The notes below the pieces were generated by a model, which did not search any database, was not told where the DNA came from, and worked only from the letters and a program-made list of their open reading frames with translations. A stretch of 49,925 bases of DNA, taken from NCBI GenBank assembly GCA_902583635.1, contig CACHWJ010000006.1, positions 1-49,925 of the forward strand. The letters are read 5' to 3'. Source of the DNA: an uncultured Pelagibacteraceae bacterium (GTDB lineage Bacteria > Pseudomonadota > Alphaproteobacteria > Pelagibacterales > Pelagibacteraceae). The translations under genes and the position numbers were made by a program. Every line of letters starts with the position of its first letter. The stretch's first letter is position 1. This document shows, in pieces, positions 1 through 9,707 of this stretch.

Positions 1-1
1 A

Positions 2-721
2 ATTGACATTGTTAACTGGTCGGAGGATCCAGCTATTTTGGTATCAAACGCCTTATCTCCAGCTGAAGTTCAAAGAGTAAATGTTGATGCAGAAAGAAAA
101 AAACTTGATGTAATACTTACAGAAGAAAATTTAAGTAAAGCAATTGGTAGAAGAGGACAAAATGTAAGACTTGCAACGAAGTTATTAAATTATGAAATTA
201 ATATAATGACAGATGCTGAGGACTCTGAGAGAAGACAGTTGGAATTTAAAGAAAAAACGGAAAACTTTGTGAAGAACTTAGAATTAGACGAGACCCTCGG
301 TCAGTTATTGGTGGCAGAAGGCTTTTCAACAATTGATGATATCAAAGATAGTTCAGCAGAAAATTTAATGAAGATAGAAGGTATCGAAGAGGATACTGCA
401 AAAGCACTTATAGAAAGAGCTCAAGAATTTCATCAAAAGGATCAAGAAGACATATCGACAAGAATTAAAGAATTAGGTCTTGAGGATACTTTAATTAATT
501 TAAAAGGACTTACACCAGGAATGTTGGTTACTTTAGGAGAACAAAAAATTTTAACCTTAGAGGATTTCGCAGATCTAGCATCTGACGAATTAACTGGTGG
601 TTTTGATGTAGTAAAAGGTGAAAGAGTAAAAATTCAGGGATACCTTGAAGATTTTGCCTTATCAAAAGAAGAGGCAGATGAACTAATAATGTCTGCTAGA
701 AACATTGTTTACAAAGATTGA
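2..721 (+). CDS. nusA: Transcription termination/antitermination factor NusA (C-terminal part)
   Basis: The frame is open from base 2, so this is the last 239 residues of a protein that begins upstream of the window; the first visible ATG is not the start. NusA binds RNA polymerase and nascent RNA and tunes pausing, termination and antitermination. The visible part opens in the KH region, with the GRRGQN RNA-binding loop about 50 residues in. Two helix-hairpin-helix-like acidic repeats follow, each beginning with an LxDTL/LDETL-type motif, as in proteobacterial NusA with C-terminal AR domains. It is first in the run nusA-infB-rbfA-rpsO-pnp. The TGA stop is 10 nt before infB, leaving no room for the small ylxR gene often found here. 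Confidence 0.95.
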   Translation: MDIVNWSEDPAILVSNALSPAEVQRVNVDAERKKLDVILTEENLSKAIGRRGQNVRLATKLLNYEINIMTDAEDSERRQLEFKEKTENFVKNLELDETLGQLLVAEGFSTIDDIKDSSAENLMKIEGIEEDTAKALIERAQEFHQKDQEDISTRIKELGLEDTLINLKGLTPGMLVTLGEQKILTLEDFADLASDELTGGFDVVKGERVKIQGYLEDFALSKEEADELIMSARNIVYKD

Positions 722-731
722 GTGATGAGCT

Positions 732-2951
732 ATGGAAAAAAAAACAAAATTAACAATATCTGGCTCAGCCAAAAAATCCATTAAGAATATCGAGATTGCT
801 AAAACCCAAAGCAAAAACGCAGTTGTCATAGAAAAGCAAACTGGAAAATATACAAATAGAGGAGGATCTTTTAGACCCAACTCAGGTAAACCAAAACCAA
901 TCTCTTCTTTTAGTAGAGCTACTGGAATTAAACCAACTTTTGCACCAAAATCACCCCCAGTAATAAATGATTTTGAAAGACGTAAGCTTGCAGAACAAAG
1001 AGCAACAAAGAGACTTAAAGGTGATGTTGATGGAAAAGATAAAAAATCTTTAAAGTCTGGAACAAAGAAAAGAGAATTAAAATTAACAGTTTCAAGGGCT
1101 CTAAGTGATGAAATAGAAGCAAGGGAAAGAAGTTTAGCTTCAGTTAAAAGAGCAAGACTAAAAGAGAATAAAAATTTATCTAAAGATCAAAATCAAGAAA
1201 GTCTCAAACCGGTTAAAAGAGATATCAATATTCCAGAAGCTATCACTGTTAGAGAGCTAGCTAATAGAATGGCTGAGCAATCTAGCAATGTGATTAAATA
1301 TTTATTTGGTATGGGGGTAACAGTTACAATAAATCAAACTCTTGCAGCAGATACTGCTGAGTTCTTAGTTAAAGAGTTTGGACATAATCCAATTAGAGAA
1401 GAAAAGGCAGAGGAAATAATTCAGAAAATAAAAGCAACAAGGGTAGAAAATTTGAAAAATAGACCACCCATCGTTACAGTGATGGGCCATGTTGATCATG
1501 GTAAAACATCAGTCCTTGATGTTTTAAGAAGTGCAAATGTTGTTTCAGGAGAATTCGGTGGAATAACTCAACACATAGGTGCCTATCAAATAGAAAGCCA
1601 AAAAAATAAACTAACTTTTATTGATACCCCGGGTCACGCAGCTTTTACAGAAATGAGAGCAAGAGGATCAAAATTAACTGATGTAGTTGTATTAGTTGTT
1701 GCTGCAGATGATGGTGTAAAGCCACAAACAATTGAGTCAATTAAACATGCAAAAGCAGCAAATGTTCCAATTGTTGTTGCAATTAATAAATGTGACCTTC
1801 CAGATGCAGATCCACAAAAAATTAAAAATCAATTATTAGAACATGAGCTGGTTGCTGAAGATCTATCAGGTGATACTTTAATGGTAGAGATTTCAGCAAA
1901 GACAAAATTAAATTTAGATAAACTAGTAGAGTCTATAATTCTTCAAGCCGAAATTTTAGATCTGAAAACTGATTATGAGTCTAAAGCCACAGGAATAGTA
2001 TTAGAGTCTAAAATTGATGTAGGTCGAGGACCAGTTGCTACAATTATTGTAACTACAGGAACACTAAAAAAAGGAGATTTTTTTGTCAGCGGATTAAAGT
2101 GGGGGAAAATTAGAGCAATAATAAATGACAAAGGTAAAAATATTGATAAAGCATCACCATCTACTCCAGTTGAAATTTTGGGCATCAATGGTGCAGCAAA
2201 AGCGGGGGATGATTTCATTGTTCTTGAGAGTGAAAAAGAGGCTAAAACATTAAGTGAAAACAGAGCAGAAGAGACAAAAGATGGAAAAAATCCCTTATCA
2301 TTTGCTACACAAGAATCAGCATTTTCAGACAAATCTTCAGAAGAATTAAATTTAATTATTAAATCTGATGTACATGGATCTTCTGAAGCAATTAAAAATG
2401 CGATAAGTCAAATTAAACATGATGAAGTTAAACCTAAAATTATTTTAGCAGATATTGGAATGGTTACAGAAACTGATGTTACTTTAGCAAAAGCGTCGAA
2501 TGCTGTGTTAATCGCCTTTAACGTTAAGCCAAGTAAAGAAGCAAAAAAACTTGCTGAAAATGAAAAAATAAAAATTTCTTCATACAATATTATTTATGAA
2601 GTACTAGATTATATTAAACAAAAAATGTCGGGACTATTAACCCCAGATGTTCAAGAAATTATAACTGGATCAGCGCAAATTTTAGAAATTTTTAAAGTCT
2701 CTGGAGCTGGCAAAGTAGCAGGTTCAAAAATTACGGAAGGAGAAATTACTAGTGCCTCAGATGTCAGAATTATTAGAGATGGAGCTATAATTTATACAGG
2801 AAAAGTTGGAACTATTTTTAGGGAAAAAAACCAGGTAAAACAGGTTAGCGATGGACAAGAATGTGGAATAACAATTAAAGATTATATGGATTTTCAAAAA
2901 AACGACACAATAGAGGCTTTTAGTGTTACATCTACAGAAAGGTCAATTTAA
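732..2951 (+). CDS. infB: Translation initiation factor IF-2
   Basis: GTPase that places initiator fMet-tRNA on the 30S subunit and promotes 70S joining. The N-terminal ~165 residues are basic, lysine/serine-rich and low in complexity. An IF2_N domain follows (about residues 170-220, [20 protein letters not shown]), then the GTPase domain from about residue 245: G1 [10 protein letters not shown]3 DTPGHAAF, G4 NKCD, G5 SAKT. Domains II-IV fill the C-terminus. At 739 aa it is shorter than the 890-aa E. coli alpha form, mainly through a reduced N-terminal region. The stop overlaps the rbfA start as TAATG, implying translational coupling. Confidence 0.97.
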   Translation: MEKKTKLTISGSAKKSIKNIEIAKTQSKNAVVIEKQTGKYTNRGGSFRPNSGKPKPISSFSRATGIKPTFAPKSPPVINDFERRKLAEQRATKRLKGDVDGKDKKSLKSGTKKRELKLTVSRALSDEIEARERSLASVKRARLKENKNLSKDQNQESLKPVKRDINIPEAITVRELANRMAEQSSNVIKYLFGMGVTVTINQTLAADTAEFLVKEFGHNPIREEKAEEIIQKIKATRVENLKNRPPIVTVMGHVDHGKTSVLDVLRSANVVSGEFGGITQHIGAYQIESQKNKLTFIDTPGHAAFTEMRARGSKLTDVVVLVVAADDGVKPQTIESIKHAKAANVPIVVAINKCDLPDADPQKIKNQLLEHELVAEDLSGDTLMVEISAKTKLNLDKLVESIILQAEILDLKTDYESKATGIVLESKIDVGRGPVATIIVTTGTLKKGDFFVSGLKWGKIRAIINDKGKNIDKASPSTPVEILGINGAAKAGDDFIVLESEKEAKTLSENRAEETKDGKNPLSFATQESAFSDKSSEELNLIIKSDVHGSSEAIKNAISQIKHDEVKPKIILADIGMVTETDVTLAKASNAVLIAFNVKPSKEAKKLAENEKIKISSYNIIYEVLDYIKQKMSGLLTPDVQEIITGSAQILEIFKVSGAGKVAGSKITEGEITSASDVRIIRDGAIIYTGKVGTIFREKNQVKQVSDGQECGITIKDYMDFQKNDTIEAFSVTSTERSI

Positions 2952-3319
2952 TGGCAGATAGAATAGGAAAACCAATTTCACAAAGACAGCTTAGAGTTGG
3001 AGAAATGATCAAACAGTCTTTAAGCATGATTTTTATTAGAAATGAGGCTAAGGTCCCGAATTTAGAAACAAATACAATAACTGTTACTGAGGTTAGAATG
3101 AGTCCTGATTTAAAAATTGCTAAAGCATATGTGCTTCCATTAGGTGGAAAAGATGCTGAGGAGACTATAAATACTCTTAAAGAGTACTCATTTTTAATAA
3201 GAAAAATTTTATCACAGAAAGTGGTCATGAAATTTTTACCAAAATTACTTTTTAGAAAAGATGAGTCTTTTGAGTATGCGGAAAAAATAGAGAACTTAAT
3301 AAAACAAACAAATAAATAA
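2951..3319 (+). CDS. rbfA: Ribosome-binding factor A
   Basis: A 122-aa KH-type factor that binds the 30S subunit during late 16S rRNA maturation and cold adaptation. The N-terminal pattern RIGKPISQRQLRVGEMIKQSL and the central VTVTEVRMSPDLKIAKAYV match the family, as does the length. The ATG overlaps the infB TAA by one base, and rpsO follows after 12 nt. In many proteobacteria truB (tRNA pseudouridine-55 synthase) sits between rbfA and rpsO; it is absent from this slot. Confidence 0.93.
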   Translation: MADRIGKPISQRQLRVGEMIKQSLSMIFIRNEAKVPNLETNTITVTEVRMSPDLKIAKAYVLPLGGKDAEETINTLKEYSFLIRKILSQKVVMKFLPKLLFRKDESFEYAEKIENLIKQTNK

Positions 3320-3331
3320 GGAAAACGAAGC

Positions 3332-3580
3332 ATGAACAAAAAGGCACAAGAATTAGCAATGCATGATAAAGACACTGGGTCCTCTGAGATACAGATTGCT
3401 TTGTTAACTGAGAAAATTGAAACTCTCTCTAAACACATTAAACAATTTAAAAAAGACAAACATTCCTCTGTTGGATTGTTGAGAGCGGTAAATAGACGAA
3501 AGAAATTGTTGGAATACTTAAAGAAAACAAAAATGGATTCTTACAAGAATGTACTGTCGAAATTGAATTTAAGAAAATAG
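3332..3580 (+). CDS. rpsO: 30S ribosomal protein S15
   Basis: Primary-binding 30S protein that contacts 16S rRNA helices 20-22. The sequence shows the S15 core: DTGSSEIQIALLT, then HIKQFKKDKHSSVGLLRAVNRRKKLL and a basic C-terminus ending LNLRK. At 82 aa it is about seven residues shorter than the usual 88-89 aa, the loss being at the N-terminus. It lies between rbfA and pnp, the classical rpsO-pnp arrangement. No terminator or hairpin is evident before pnp, so read-through into pnp is likely. Confidence 0.97.
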   Translation: MNKKAQELAMHDKDTGSSEIQIALLTEKIETLSKHIKQFKKDKHSSVGLLRAVNRRKKLLEYLKKTKMDSYKNVLSKLNLRK

Positions 3581-3637
3581 AAGTCAAGATAGATAGAATG
3601 GAATGGAAAGAAACGAACGAAAAGAAATGGAAATGAA

Positions 3638-5710
3638 ATGTTTAAAGTACACAAGAAAGAAATAGAAGTAGCAGGAAAGAAAATAAGTTTAGAAACAGGT
3701 AAAGTAGCAAGACAAGCAGATGGAGCAATCATAGCAACATGCGGTGAAACAGTAATTCTAGCAACAGTCGTAGGAGCAAAGAAAGTAAATCCAGATATGG
3801 ATTATTTCCCTTTATCAGTTAATTACCAAGAAAAATACTATGCGGGTGGAAAAATCCCTGGTGGATATTTTAAAAGAGAAGCAAGACCAACTGAAAGTGA
3901 AACATTAATTTCAAGATTAATTGACAGACCAATCAGACCTTTGTTTCCTGATGAATTTAAAAATGAAGTACAGTTGTTACCAACAGTAATTTCATATGAC
4001 AAAGAAAACCAACCAGATATTCTAGCAATTACTGCTTCATCAGCAGCATTAGCTATTTCAGGAATGCCATTTATGGGCCCTGTAGGAGCTTCTAGAGTGG
4101 GTTATGTCGATAGCAAGTATATTCTTAACCCATCAAAAGAAGAGTTAGAAAAATCAACTTTGGATTTAGTCGTAGCAGGTACTAAAGATGCAGTGCTTAT
4201 GGTTGAGTCTGAAACATCAGGTTTATCAGAAGAAGTAATGTTAGCAGCGGTAAAATTTGGACACGAAGGATTTGTTCCAGTAATTGAAATGATTGAGGAA
4301 CTTGCTAAAGAGTGTAGAAAACCAGAGTGGATTGTTGAGAAAAAAGATTTATCTGAGGTCAAACAAAAACTTGAAGAAACTTTTACGGAAGATCTTAAAA
4401 AAGCTTTTGCAACAAGGGACAAGCAGGATAGATCAAATCAAATTTCAGAAATAACTGATAAAGCTAAAAAGCTTTTTGAAGAGAATGAAAATTATTCTGA
4501 TCTTGATGTTAATTCTCAGCTTAAAAATCTGGAGAAGAAAATTGTTAGAACTGATATTCTTAAGAATAAAAACAGAATTGATGGAAGAGGATTATCAGAT
4601 GTAAGACCTATAGAATGTGAAGTTGGTGTATTACCAAGAACACATGGTTCTGCTTTGTTTACTAGAGGAGAAACACAAGCAATTGTTGTTACTACTTTAG
4701 GTACATCTGATGATGAACAAAGAATTGAAAGTTTAGATGGTCTTCAAAGAGAGAGATTTATGCTTCATTATAACTTTCCTCCTTTTTCAGTCGGAGAAAC
4801 TGGAAGAATTGGAACTGGTAGACGCGAAATTGGTCATGGTAAACTGGCTTGGAGAGCAATTAACTCTTCATTACCCTCAAAAGAGGAGTTTCCATATACT
4901 TTTAGAATAGTATCAGAGATTACAGAGTCTAACGGTTCTTCCTCTATGGCTACTGTTTGTGGTGCATCTTTAGCATTAATGGATGCTGGTGTTCCAATTA
5001 AAGAACCAGTTGCAGGTATTGCAATGGGATTAATTAAAGAGGGTGATGATTTCAGCGTGCTATCAGATATTTTAGGTGATGAAGATCATTTAGGGGACAT
5101 GGACTTTAAAGTTGCTGGAACTAAAGATGGAATTACTTCACTTCAAATGGATATCAAAATTACTGGTATTACTTTTGAGATCATGGAACAGGCATTAAGC
5201 CAAGCCAAAGATGGCAGAATTCATATCTTAGGTGAAATGAATAAAGCCTTAGGGGAGTCCAGATCTGATGTTGGAAAGCATACTCCTAAGATGGAACAAG
5301 TAACTGTTGATAAAAAAGACATTGCTGCTGTTATTGGAAAAGGTGGAGCAACGATAAGAGAGATAGTTGAAAAATCAGGTGCAAAAGTAGATGTAAATGA
5401 CGAGGGAGTTGTAACAGTTGCAGCTCCAGATGAAGAGTCTAGAAACATTGCTACGCAAATGATTAAAGATATCACTGCAAAAGCTGAAATGAATAAAATT
5501 TATTCTGGTAAAGTAATGAAAATTATGGAATTTGGCGCATTTGTAAATTTTCTAGGAAAACAAGATGGACTTGTTCATATTTCAGAATTAGCAGACAAAA
5601 GAGTTGCTAAAGTTACAGACGTTGTCAAAGAAGGTGACGAAGTTAAAGTTAAAGTGATCGGTTTTGACAGAGGTAAAGTAAAACTTTCTATGAAACAAGC
5701 TGCTGAATAA
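3638..5710 (+). CDS. pnp: Polyribonucleotide nucleotidyltransferase (PNPase)
   Basis: Phosphorolytic 3'-5' exoribonuclease of mRNA decay, usually working with RNase E. At 690 aa it has the standard layout: first RNase PH-like domain (N-terminal ~210 residues), an alpha-helical linker, second RNase PH domain (about 310-530, with [15 protein letters not shown]), a KH domain with the [10 protein letters not shown] loop, and an S1 domain at the C-terminus ([16 protein letters not shown]). It ends the nusA-pnp run. The 57-nt leader and first codons are A/G-rich and poor in T (20 T in 140 nt from 3581), so they have little potential for the RNase III hairpin known upstream of E. coli pnp. Confidence 0.97.
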   Translation: MFKVHKKEIEVAGKKISLETGKVARQADGAIIATCGETVILATVVGAKKVNPDMDYFPLSVNYQEKYYAGGKIPGGYFKREARPTESETLISRLIDRPIRPLFPDEFKNEVQLLPTVISYDKENQPDILAITASSAALAISGMPFMGPVGASRVGYVDSKYILNPSKEELEKSTLDLVVAGTKDAVLMVESETSGLSEEVMLAAVKFGHEGFVPVIEMIEELAKECRKPEWIVEKKDLSEVKQKLEETFTEDLKKAFATRDKQDRSNQISEITDKAKKLFEENENYSDLDVNSQLKNLEKKIVRTDILKNKNRIDGRGLSDVRPIECEVGVLPRTHGSALFTRGETQAIVVTTLGTSDDEQRIESLDGLQRERFMLHYNFPPFSVGETGRIGTGRREIGHGKLAWRAINSSLPSKEEFPYTFRIVSEITESNGSSSMATVCGASLALMDAGVPIKEPVAGIAMGLIKEGDDFSVLSDILGDEDHLGDMDFKVAGTKDGITSLQMDIKITGITFEIMEQALSQAKDGRIHILGEMNKALGESRSDVGKHTPKMEQVTVDKKDIAAVIGKGGATIREIVEKSGAKVDVNDEGVVTVAAPDEESRNIATQMIKDITAKAEMNKIYSGKVMKIMEFGAFVNFLGKQDGLVHISELADKRVAKVTDVVKEGDEVKVKVIGFDRGKVKLSMKQAAE

Positions 5711-5719
5711 AAGAACTAA

Positions 5720-5737
5720 TTAGATTATTTGATCTAA
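5720..5737 (+). terminator. Weak hairpin after pnp
   Basis: TTAGAT and ATCTAA form a 6-bp stem with a 6-nt loop ten bases after the pnp stop. There is no T-tract directly after it, so it may protect the 3' end or act as a weak terminator rather than a strong intrinsic one. Confidence 0.25.
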
Positions 5738-5782
5738 ATTACTTTAGTCTGTTAGGAAAAGTTTAAAATATTTAATTTTATT

Positions 5783-6559
5783 ATGAGAAAAATAAGTTGG
5801 TATTATAAAAGCTTTTTTTTTAAAATAAAAACTAAAGTTAATTTAGATAAAAAAAATAAAATTTCAAAAAAGTCTTTAAATGAAATTTTTAATTATTATG
5901 GATCTGATAAAGGAACCGATGTAAAAAATCCATATAATAAAAGTTCTCAAAAAATAATAGGGCATGGTTTTGGAGGATTTTATGAAAAATATTTTAACAA
6001 GTTTAAAAATAATAAATTTAACTTTTTAGAAATTGGAACATGGGAAGGTGCATCGTTAGCGTCCTTCCATAATTATTTTAAAAAAGCAAATATTTATGGA
6101 ATAGATAGAAATTTTAAAAATAAATTTTACTCTAAAAGACTAAAATTTATCTATTGCGATACAACTAATTCTTTTGATTTAAAAATTTTAAAAAAAAAGC
6201 TTAAATCTAATAAATTTAAAATTATCATTGATGATGGTTCTCATTTACTAAATGATATTATTCATAATTTAAAATTTTTCTTTAATTTCTTAGAAAATGG
6301 TGGATATTATATTATAGAGGATTATAACCATCCCAAGTATTATCCTTTTTTAAATAATTCAAAAAATAAAGAAATTTTATTTGATAAAATTATTACTAAT
6401 TTAAAAAAAAAAAAAAAATTTAAATCTAAAATTTTAAATAATCATGATCAAGATTTTCTCTTTAACAAAATTCAAAAAATATATGTTCATAAAGGAATAA
6501 TGATTGAACAAAAAAAAAACGTTTCAGACATTGTTGTTATTAAAAAAAATAAATTTTAG
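5783..6559 (+). CDS. Class I SAM-dependent methyltransferase (sugar/cephalosporin-hydroxylase-like group)
   Basis: 258-aa probable S-adenosylmethionine-dependent methyltransferase. A conserved-looking YGSDKG motif lies near residue 40, motif I FLEIGTWEGASLASF at about 80-94, the acidic YGIDR strand end, and IIDDGSHLL at about 146-154. This combination is typical of the family containing macrolide/sugar O-methyltransferases and cephalosporin-hydroxylase-like proteins; the substrate cannot be read from sequence. The protein is extremely rich in Lys, Asn, Phe and Ile, and the gene is more AT-rich than its neighbours, which suggests accessory content between the pnp operon and fabI. A run of 16 adenines (6403-6418) encodes a lysine tract and could cause slippage. 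It converges on fabI with an 18-nt gap. Confidence 0.72.
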   Translation: MRKISWYYKSFFFKIKTKVNLDKKNKISKKSLNEIFNYYGSDKGTDVKNPYNKSSQKIIGHGFGGFYEKYFNKFKNNKFNFLEIGTWEGASLASFHNYFKKANIYGIDRNFKNKFYSKRLKFIYCDTTNSFDLKILKKKLKSNKFKIIIDDGSHLLNDIIHNLKFFFNFLENGGYYIIEDYNHPKYYPFLNNSKNKEILFDKIITNLKKKKKFKSKILNNHDQDFLFNKIQKIYVHKGIMIEQKKNVSDIVVIKKNKF

Positions 6560-6577
6560 AATGAATTTAAATTTATT

Positions 6578-7363
6578 TTAGGTAATATTTTTTGGATCTG
6601 GCATCCCAACCTTGTTATATCCAGCATCTACGTAGTGAATTTCACCAGTAACACCGTTTGCAAGGTCACTTAATAGGTATAATGCTGAATTTCCAACATC
6701 ATGGATGTCAACGTTTCTTTTAAGTAAAGAATGGTCTTCATTCCATTTATAAAGGAATTTTGCATCTCCAATTGCAGACGCTGCCAGCGTTTTAATAGGT
6801 CCAGCACTTATGGCGTTTACCCTCATGCCTTTAGCACCTAAATCTCTTGCTAAATACTTAACACTAGATTCTAGTGCAGCTTTGCAAACACCCATTACAT
6901 TATAATTTGGAATAGCTTTATTTGCTTCATAACTTAATGTGATTAAGCTTCCACCCTCCTTCATTACTTTAGATGCCTCTTTTGCAACTTCCGTAAATGA
7001 AAAACAAGAAATTAACATACTTTTTAAAAAATTTTCTCTAGTTGTATTTAAATATTCTCCTGATAATTCTGACTTATCAGAAAAAGCTATTGCATGAACC
7101 ACAAAATCTATTTCGCCCCATTGTGATTTAACATCTTTAAATAACTTAGTTACATCTTCTTTTTTTTCTACGTCGCAGCTAAATGTAACTTTTGATTTTA
7201 ATTTTTCAGCTAATGGAATAACTCTTTTTTTTAATGCATCCCCTAAATAGGTAAACGCAAGTTCAGCACCAGCTTCAGAAAGTTTTTGTGAAATACCCCA
7301 AGCAATAGATCTTTCATTTGCAACACCCATTACCAATCCTTTTTTACCTTTCATCAAGCTCAT
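6578..7363 (-). CDS. fabI: Enoyl-[acyl-carrier-protein] reductase (NADH)
   Basis: Catalyses the last, NADH-dependent reduction of each fatty acid elongation cycle in the cytoplasm. At 261 aa it is a short-chain dehydrogenase of the FabI branch: N-terminal cofactor motif GVANERSIAWGI, the catalytic Tyr-x6-Lys in YNVMGVCK, and the RVNAISAGPIKTLAA segment near the substrate loop. It is last in fabA-fabB-fabI and begins 2 nt after fabB ends. The same three-gene order divergent from irr is common in Alphaproteobacteria. Confidence 0.95.
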   Translation of the reverse strand: MSLMKGKKGLVMGVANERSIAWGISQKLSEAGAELAFTYLGDALKKRVIPLAEKLKSKVTFSCDVEKKEDVTKLFKDVKSQWGEIDFVVHAIAFSDKSELSGEYLNTTRENFLKSMLISCFSFTEVAKEASKVMKEGGSLITLSYEANKAIPNYNVMGVCKAALESSVKYLARDLGAKGMRVNAISAGPIKTLAASAIGDAKFLYKWNEDHSLLKRNVDIHDVGNSALYLLSDLANGVTGEIHYVDAGYNKVGMPDPKNIT

Positions 7364-7365
7364 AA

Positions 7366-8577
7366 TTATATTTTCTCAAAAATTAAAGTAGCATTGGTTC
7401 CACCAAAACCAAAACTATTAGACATTACTGTATTTAAAATTGCTCCTGTCTCGGTTTTAGAAACTATTGGAAATTTTTTAGCCTCATCATCCATTTCATT
7501 AATATTAGCAGATCCTGCTATAAAATTATTTTTCATCATAATTAAACAATAGATCGCTTCATGAACGGATGCAGCTCCTAAAGGATGACCTGACAAAGAT
7601 TTTGTTGAACTTATTTTTGGTATTTCATTTCCAAAAGCTTCTTTTACTGCATTTAATTCTGTAATGTCTCCAACTGGCGTAGATGTTCCATGAGTATTGA
7701 TATAATCAATTTTATTTTTTGATGTTGCCATAGCCATCTTCATACATCTCACAGCACCTTCTCCCGATGGAGCCACCATATCGTATCCATCTGAAGTTGC
7801 CCCATAACCAGTTAATTCTGCGTATATTTTAGCCCCTCTTGCTTTAGCATGTTCATAGTCTTCTAGCACTAACACTCCACCACCACCAGCAATTACAAAA
7901 CCATCTCTAGTTTTATCATATGCTCTAGATGCCGTCCCTGGTGTATCATTATATTTTGAAGATAAGGCTGTCATTGCATCAAACATTGCAGTCATTGCCC
8001 AGTGTATCTCCTCACTACCACCTGCAAAAACAACATCTTGTTTTCCCATTTGAATTAATTCCATTGAGTTTCCAATACAGTGGCCACTTGTTGCACAAGC
8101 AGAACTCATTGTGTAATTAGTTCCTTTAATTTTAAATGGAACAGCAAGTGTTGCTGAAGCAGTGCTAGCCATAGTTCTTGGAACAATGAATGGTCCCATT
8201 AATTTTGGAGTTTTAGCTCTAGTTTTATCTGCTGCCAAAATGACATTTTCAATTGATGGACCACCCGAACCCATAACTATTCCTGTTTTAAAGTTACTAA
8301 CTTCACTTTCTTCTAATCCAGAATCTTCGATTGCTTCTTTCATTGCTATATAGTTGTAAGCAGAACCTGAACCCATGAATCTTATTGTTTTTCTATCAAT
8401 ATGATCTTCAAGCTTTATATTTGGCTTACCATGAACATGACTTTTTAAATTATGTTCTTTGTATTCTTCACTAAAAGATATTCCTGACTTTGTTCTTAAT
8501 AACGATTGATGTACTTCTTCTTGATTATTACCCAAGCATGAAACAACTCCTAGGCCTGTAATTACTACTCTTCTCAT
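7366..8577 (-). CDS. fabB: Beta-ketoacyl-ACP synthase I
   Basis: Condensing enzyme that elongates cis-3-decenoyl-ACP, committing carbon to unsaturated fatty acids. The 403-aa sequence carries the thiolase-fold catalytic set: the nucleophile Cys in [12 protein letters not shown], a first His in [12 protein letters not shown] and a second in [13 protein letters not shown]. The C-terminal glycine-rich [12 protein letters not shown] closes the fold. FabB rather than FabF is favoured by direct linkage to fabA, with which it overlaps as TAATG, implying translational coupling. Confidence 0.95.
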   Translation of the reverse strand: MRRVVITGLGVVSCLGNNQEEVHQSLLRTKSGISFSEEYKEHNLKSHVHGKPNIKLEDHIDRKTIRFMGSGSAYNYIAMKEAIEDSGLEESEVSNFKTGIVMGSGGPSIENVILAADKTRAKTPKLMGPFIVPRTMASTASATLAVPFKIKGTNYTMSSACATSGHCIGNSMELIQMGKQDVVFAGGSEEIHWAMTAMFDAMTALSSKYNDTPGTASRAYDKTRDGFVIAGGGGVLVLEDYEHAKARGAKIYAELTGYGATSDGYDMVAPSGEGAVRCMKMAMATSKNKIDYINTHGTSTPVGDITELNAVKEAFGNEIPKISSTKSLSGHPLGAASVHEAIYCLIMMKNNFIAGSANINEMDDEAKKFPIVSKTETGAILNTVMSNSFGFGGTNATLIFEKI

Positions 8578-9077
8578 TATTTAAACAATCCCACTTTCAA
8601 ACTATCTGCTGAATATATTTTTTTATTATCTGCAAAAACTACCCCATTAGCAAGACCGACAGTCGTGCCTCCTGGTGACATAATTTTTTTCATATCTATT
8701 TCATACCTTACATTTTTTACACTTTGTAAAACTTCACCAGTAAATTTCACTGTTCCAACACCTAGTGCTCTACCCTTTCCAGGATTTCCCAGCCAACCTA
8801 GGTAAAAACCTACTAGCTGCCACATAGCGTCTAATCCTAAGCAACCAGGCATAACGGGGTCAGATTTAAAATGGCAATCAAAGAACCAAAGATCATCTTT
8901 AATATCCAGCTCAGCCTTTAAAGATCCCTTGTTAAAGGTTCCATTATTGTCATTAATCTCTGTTATTCTATCAAACATTAGCATCGGAGGAAGGGGTAAT
9001 TTAGCATTACCAGCGCCAAAAAGATCACCGTTTCCACAAGTAATTAGGTCATCGTAGCTATAGGAGTTTTTTTTCAT
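8577..9077 (-). CDS. fabA: 3-hydroxydecanoyl-ACP dehydratase/isomerase
   Basis: Dehydrates 3-hydroxydecanoyl-ACP and isomerises trans-2- to cis-3-decenoyl-ACP, the branch point for anaerobic unsaturated fatty acid synthesis. At 166 aa it is a single hot-dog domain of normal FabA length. The active-site His lies in [14 protein letters not shown] and the Asp in [10 protein letters not shown]. An AAGGGAA ribosome-binding site lies just upstream. It heads the fabABI operon and is transcribed divergently from the irr-like gene across a 93-nt spacer that contains the shared operator-like motif. Confidence 0.96.
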   Translation of the reverse strand: MKKNSYSYDDLITCGNGDLFGAGNAKLPLPPMLMFDRITEINDNNGTFNKGSLKAELDIKDDLWFFDCHFKSDPVMPGCLGLDAMWQLVGFYLGWLGNPGKGRALGVGTVKFTGEVLQSVKNVRYEIDMKKIMSPGGTTVGLANGVVFADNKKIYSADSLKVGLFK

Positions 9078-9148
9078 AAAAATTGAGTTCCCTTATTACT
9101 TGATTTAATGATAATATAATATAATAAAACAATACAATTTATTCTTAG

Positions 9149-9163
9149 TTTAGAATTATTATA
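9149..9163 (+). promoter_or_regulatory. Irr-type operator candidate in the irr/fabA spacer
   Basis: The 15-mer TTTAGAATTATTATA ends 7 nt before the irr-like ATG and overlaps a plausible -10 (TTATAA). The identical 15-mer occurs in the rubrerythrin promoter at 9660-9674. TTTAGAA resembles, from memory, the half-site of the iron-control element bound by Irr. A partial inverted partner (ATTCT at 9141-9145) lies just upstream. Autoregulation, and possibly control of fabA, is an inference. Confidence 0.5.
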
Positions 9164-9170
9164 AAGAAAT

Positions 9171-9599
9171 ATGACAAAAAACTTCAATTTTATTGAAAAA
9201 TTAAGAGAAACTGGGCTCAGACCTACAAAGCAAAGGGTTAAAATTTGTGAGGTTTTGTTCAACAGAGAAAAAACTTTTCATTTCACAATCAACGATCTTG
9301 CTAGAAAGATATCTGATGAGCTAAACGAAAAAATATCTCTCGCAACAGTTTATAATACTGTTCATGCCTTACAAAAAAAGGGATATTTAAAAGAGATATC
9401 AATAAACTCAGACAAAAGCTATTTTGATACTAACACTACTATTCATCACCATTTTTATGATGAAGATACCCATCAATTAATAGACTGTGATGAAAATGAA
9501 ATAGAAAATGTGAATGTTAAAAATAATATCACTGGAAAAAAAATTAACTCAGTAGAAGTTCTGGTTAGAGTTGCGAGTGATAATCAAAATCAAAATTAA
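9171..9599 (+). CDS. irr: Fur-family iron response regulator, Irr type
   Basis: 142-aa member of the Fur superfamily. The winged helix occupies the N-terminal half (GLRPTKQRVKICEVLF, then recognition helix ISLATVYNTVHALQKKGYL at 55-73). A His cluster HHH at residues 92-94 begins the dimerisation domain, matching the heme/metal-sensing region of alphaproteobacterial Irr. The CxxC pairs of classical zinc-containing Fur are absent. Irr represses or activates iron and heme genes according to heme status. Divergent linkage to fabA-fabB-fabI, as in Rhizobiales, supports Irr over Fur or PerR. A peroxide-sensing role is possible given the downstream rubrerythrin. Confidence 0.75.
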   Translation: MTKNFNFIEKLRETGLRPTKQRVKICEVLFNREKTFHFTINDLARKISDELNEKISLATVYNTVHALQKKGYLKEISINSDKSYFDTNTTIHHHFYDEDTHQLIDCDENEIENVNVKNNITGKKINSVEVLVRVASDNQNQN

Positions 9600-9630
9600 T
9601 TTAATAAAATCAATTACTTAAATTATAAAT

Positions 9631-9676
9631 TATAATTATTCTAAACTGTTGACAATCAATTTAGAATTATTATATC
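9631..9676 (+). promoter_or_regulatory. Rubrerythrin promoter with everted operator pair
   Basis: A -35 TTGACA (9649-9654) and a -10-like TATATC (9671-9676) lie 16 nt apart. Flanking the -35 are TATAATTATTCTAAA (9631-9645) and TTTAGAATTATTATA (9660-9674), inverted copies with one mismatch, separated by 14 nt. The right copy overlaps the -10 and is identical to the motif before the irr-like gene. A regulator bound here would probably occlude RNA polymerase. Confidence 0.6.
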
Positions 9677-9707
9677 CTTAAAAAATTATTAAATTAAGGA
9701 GAATAAA

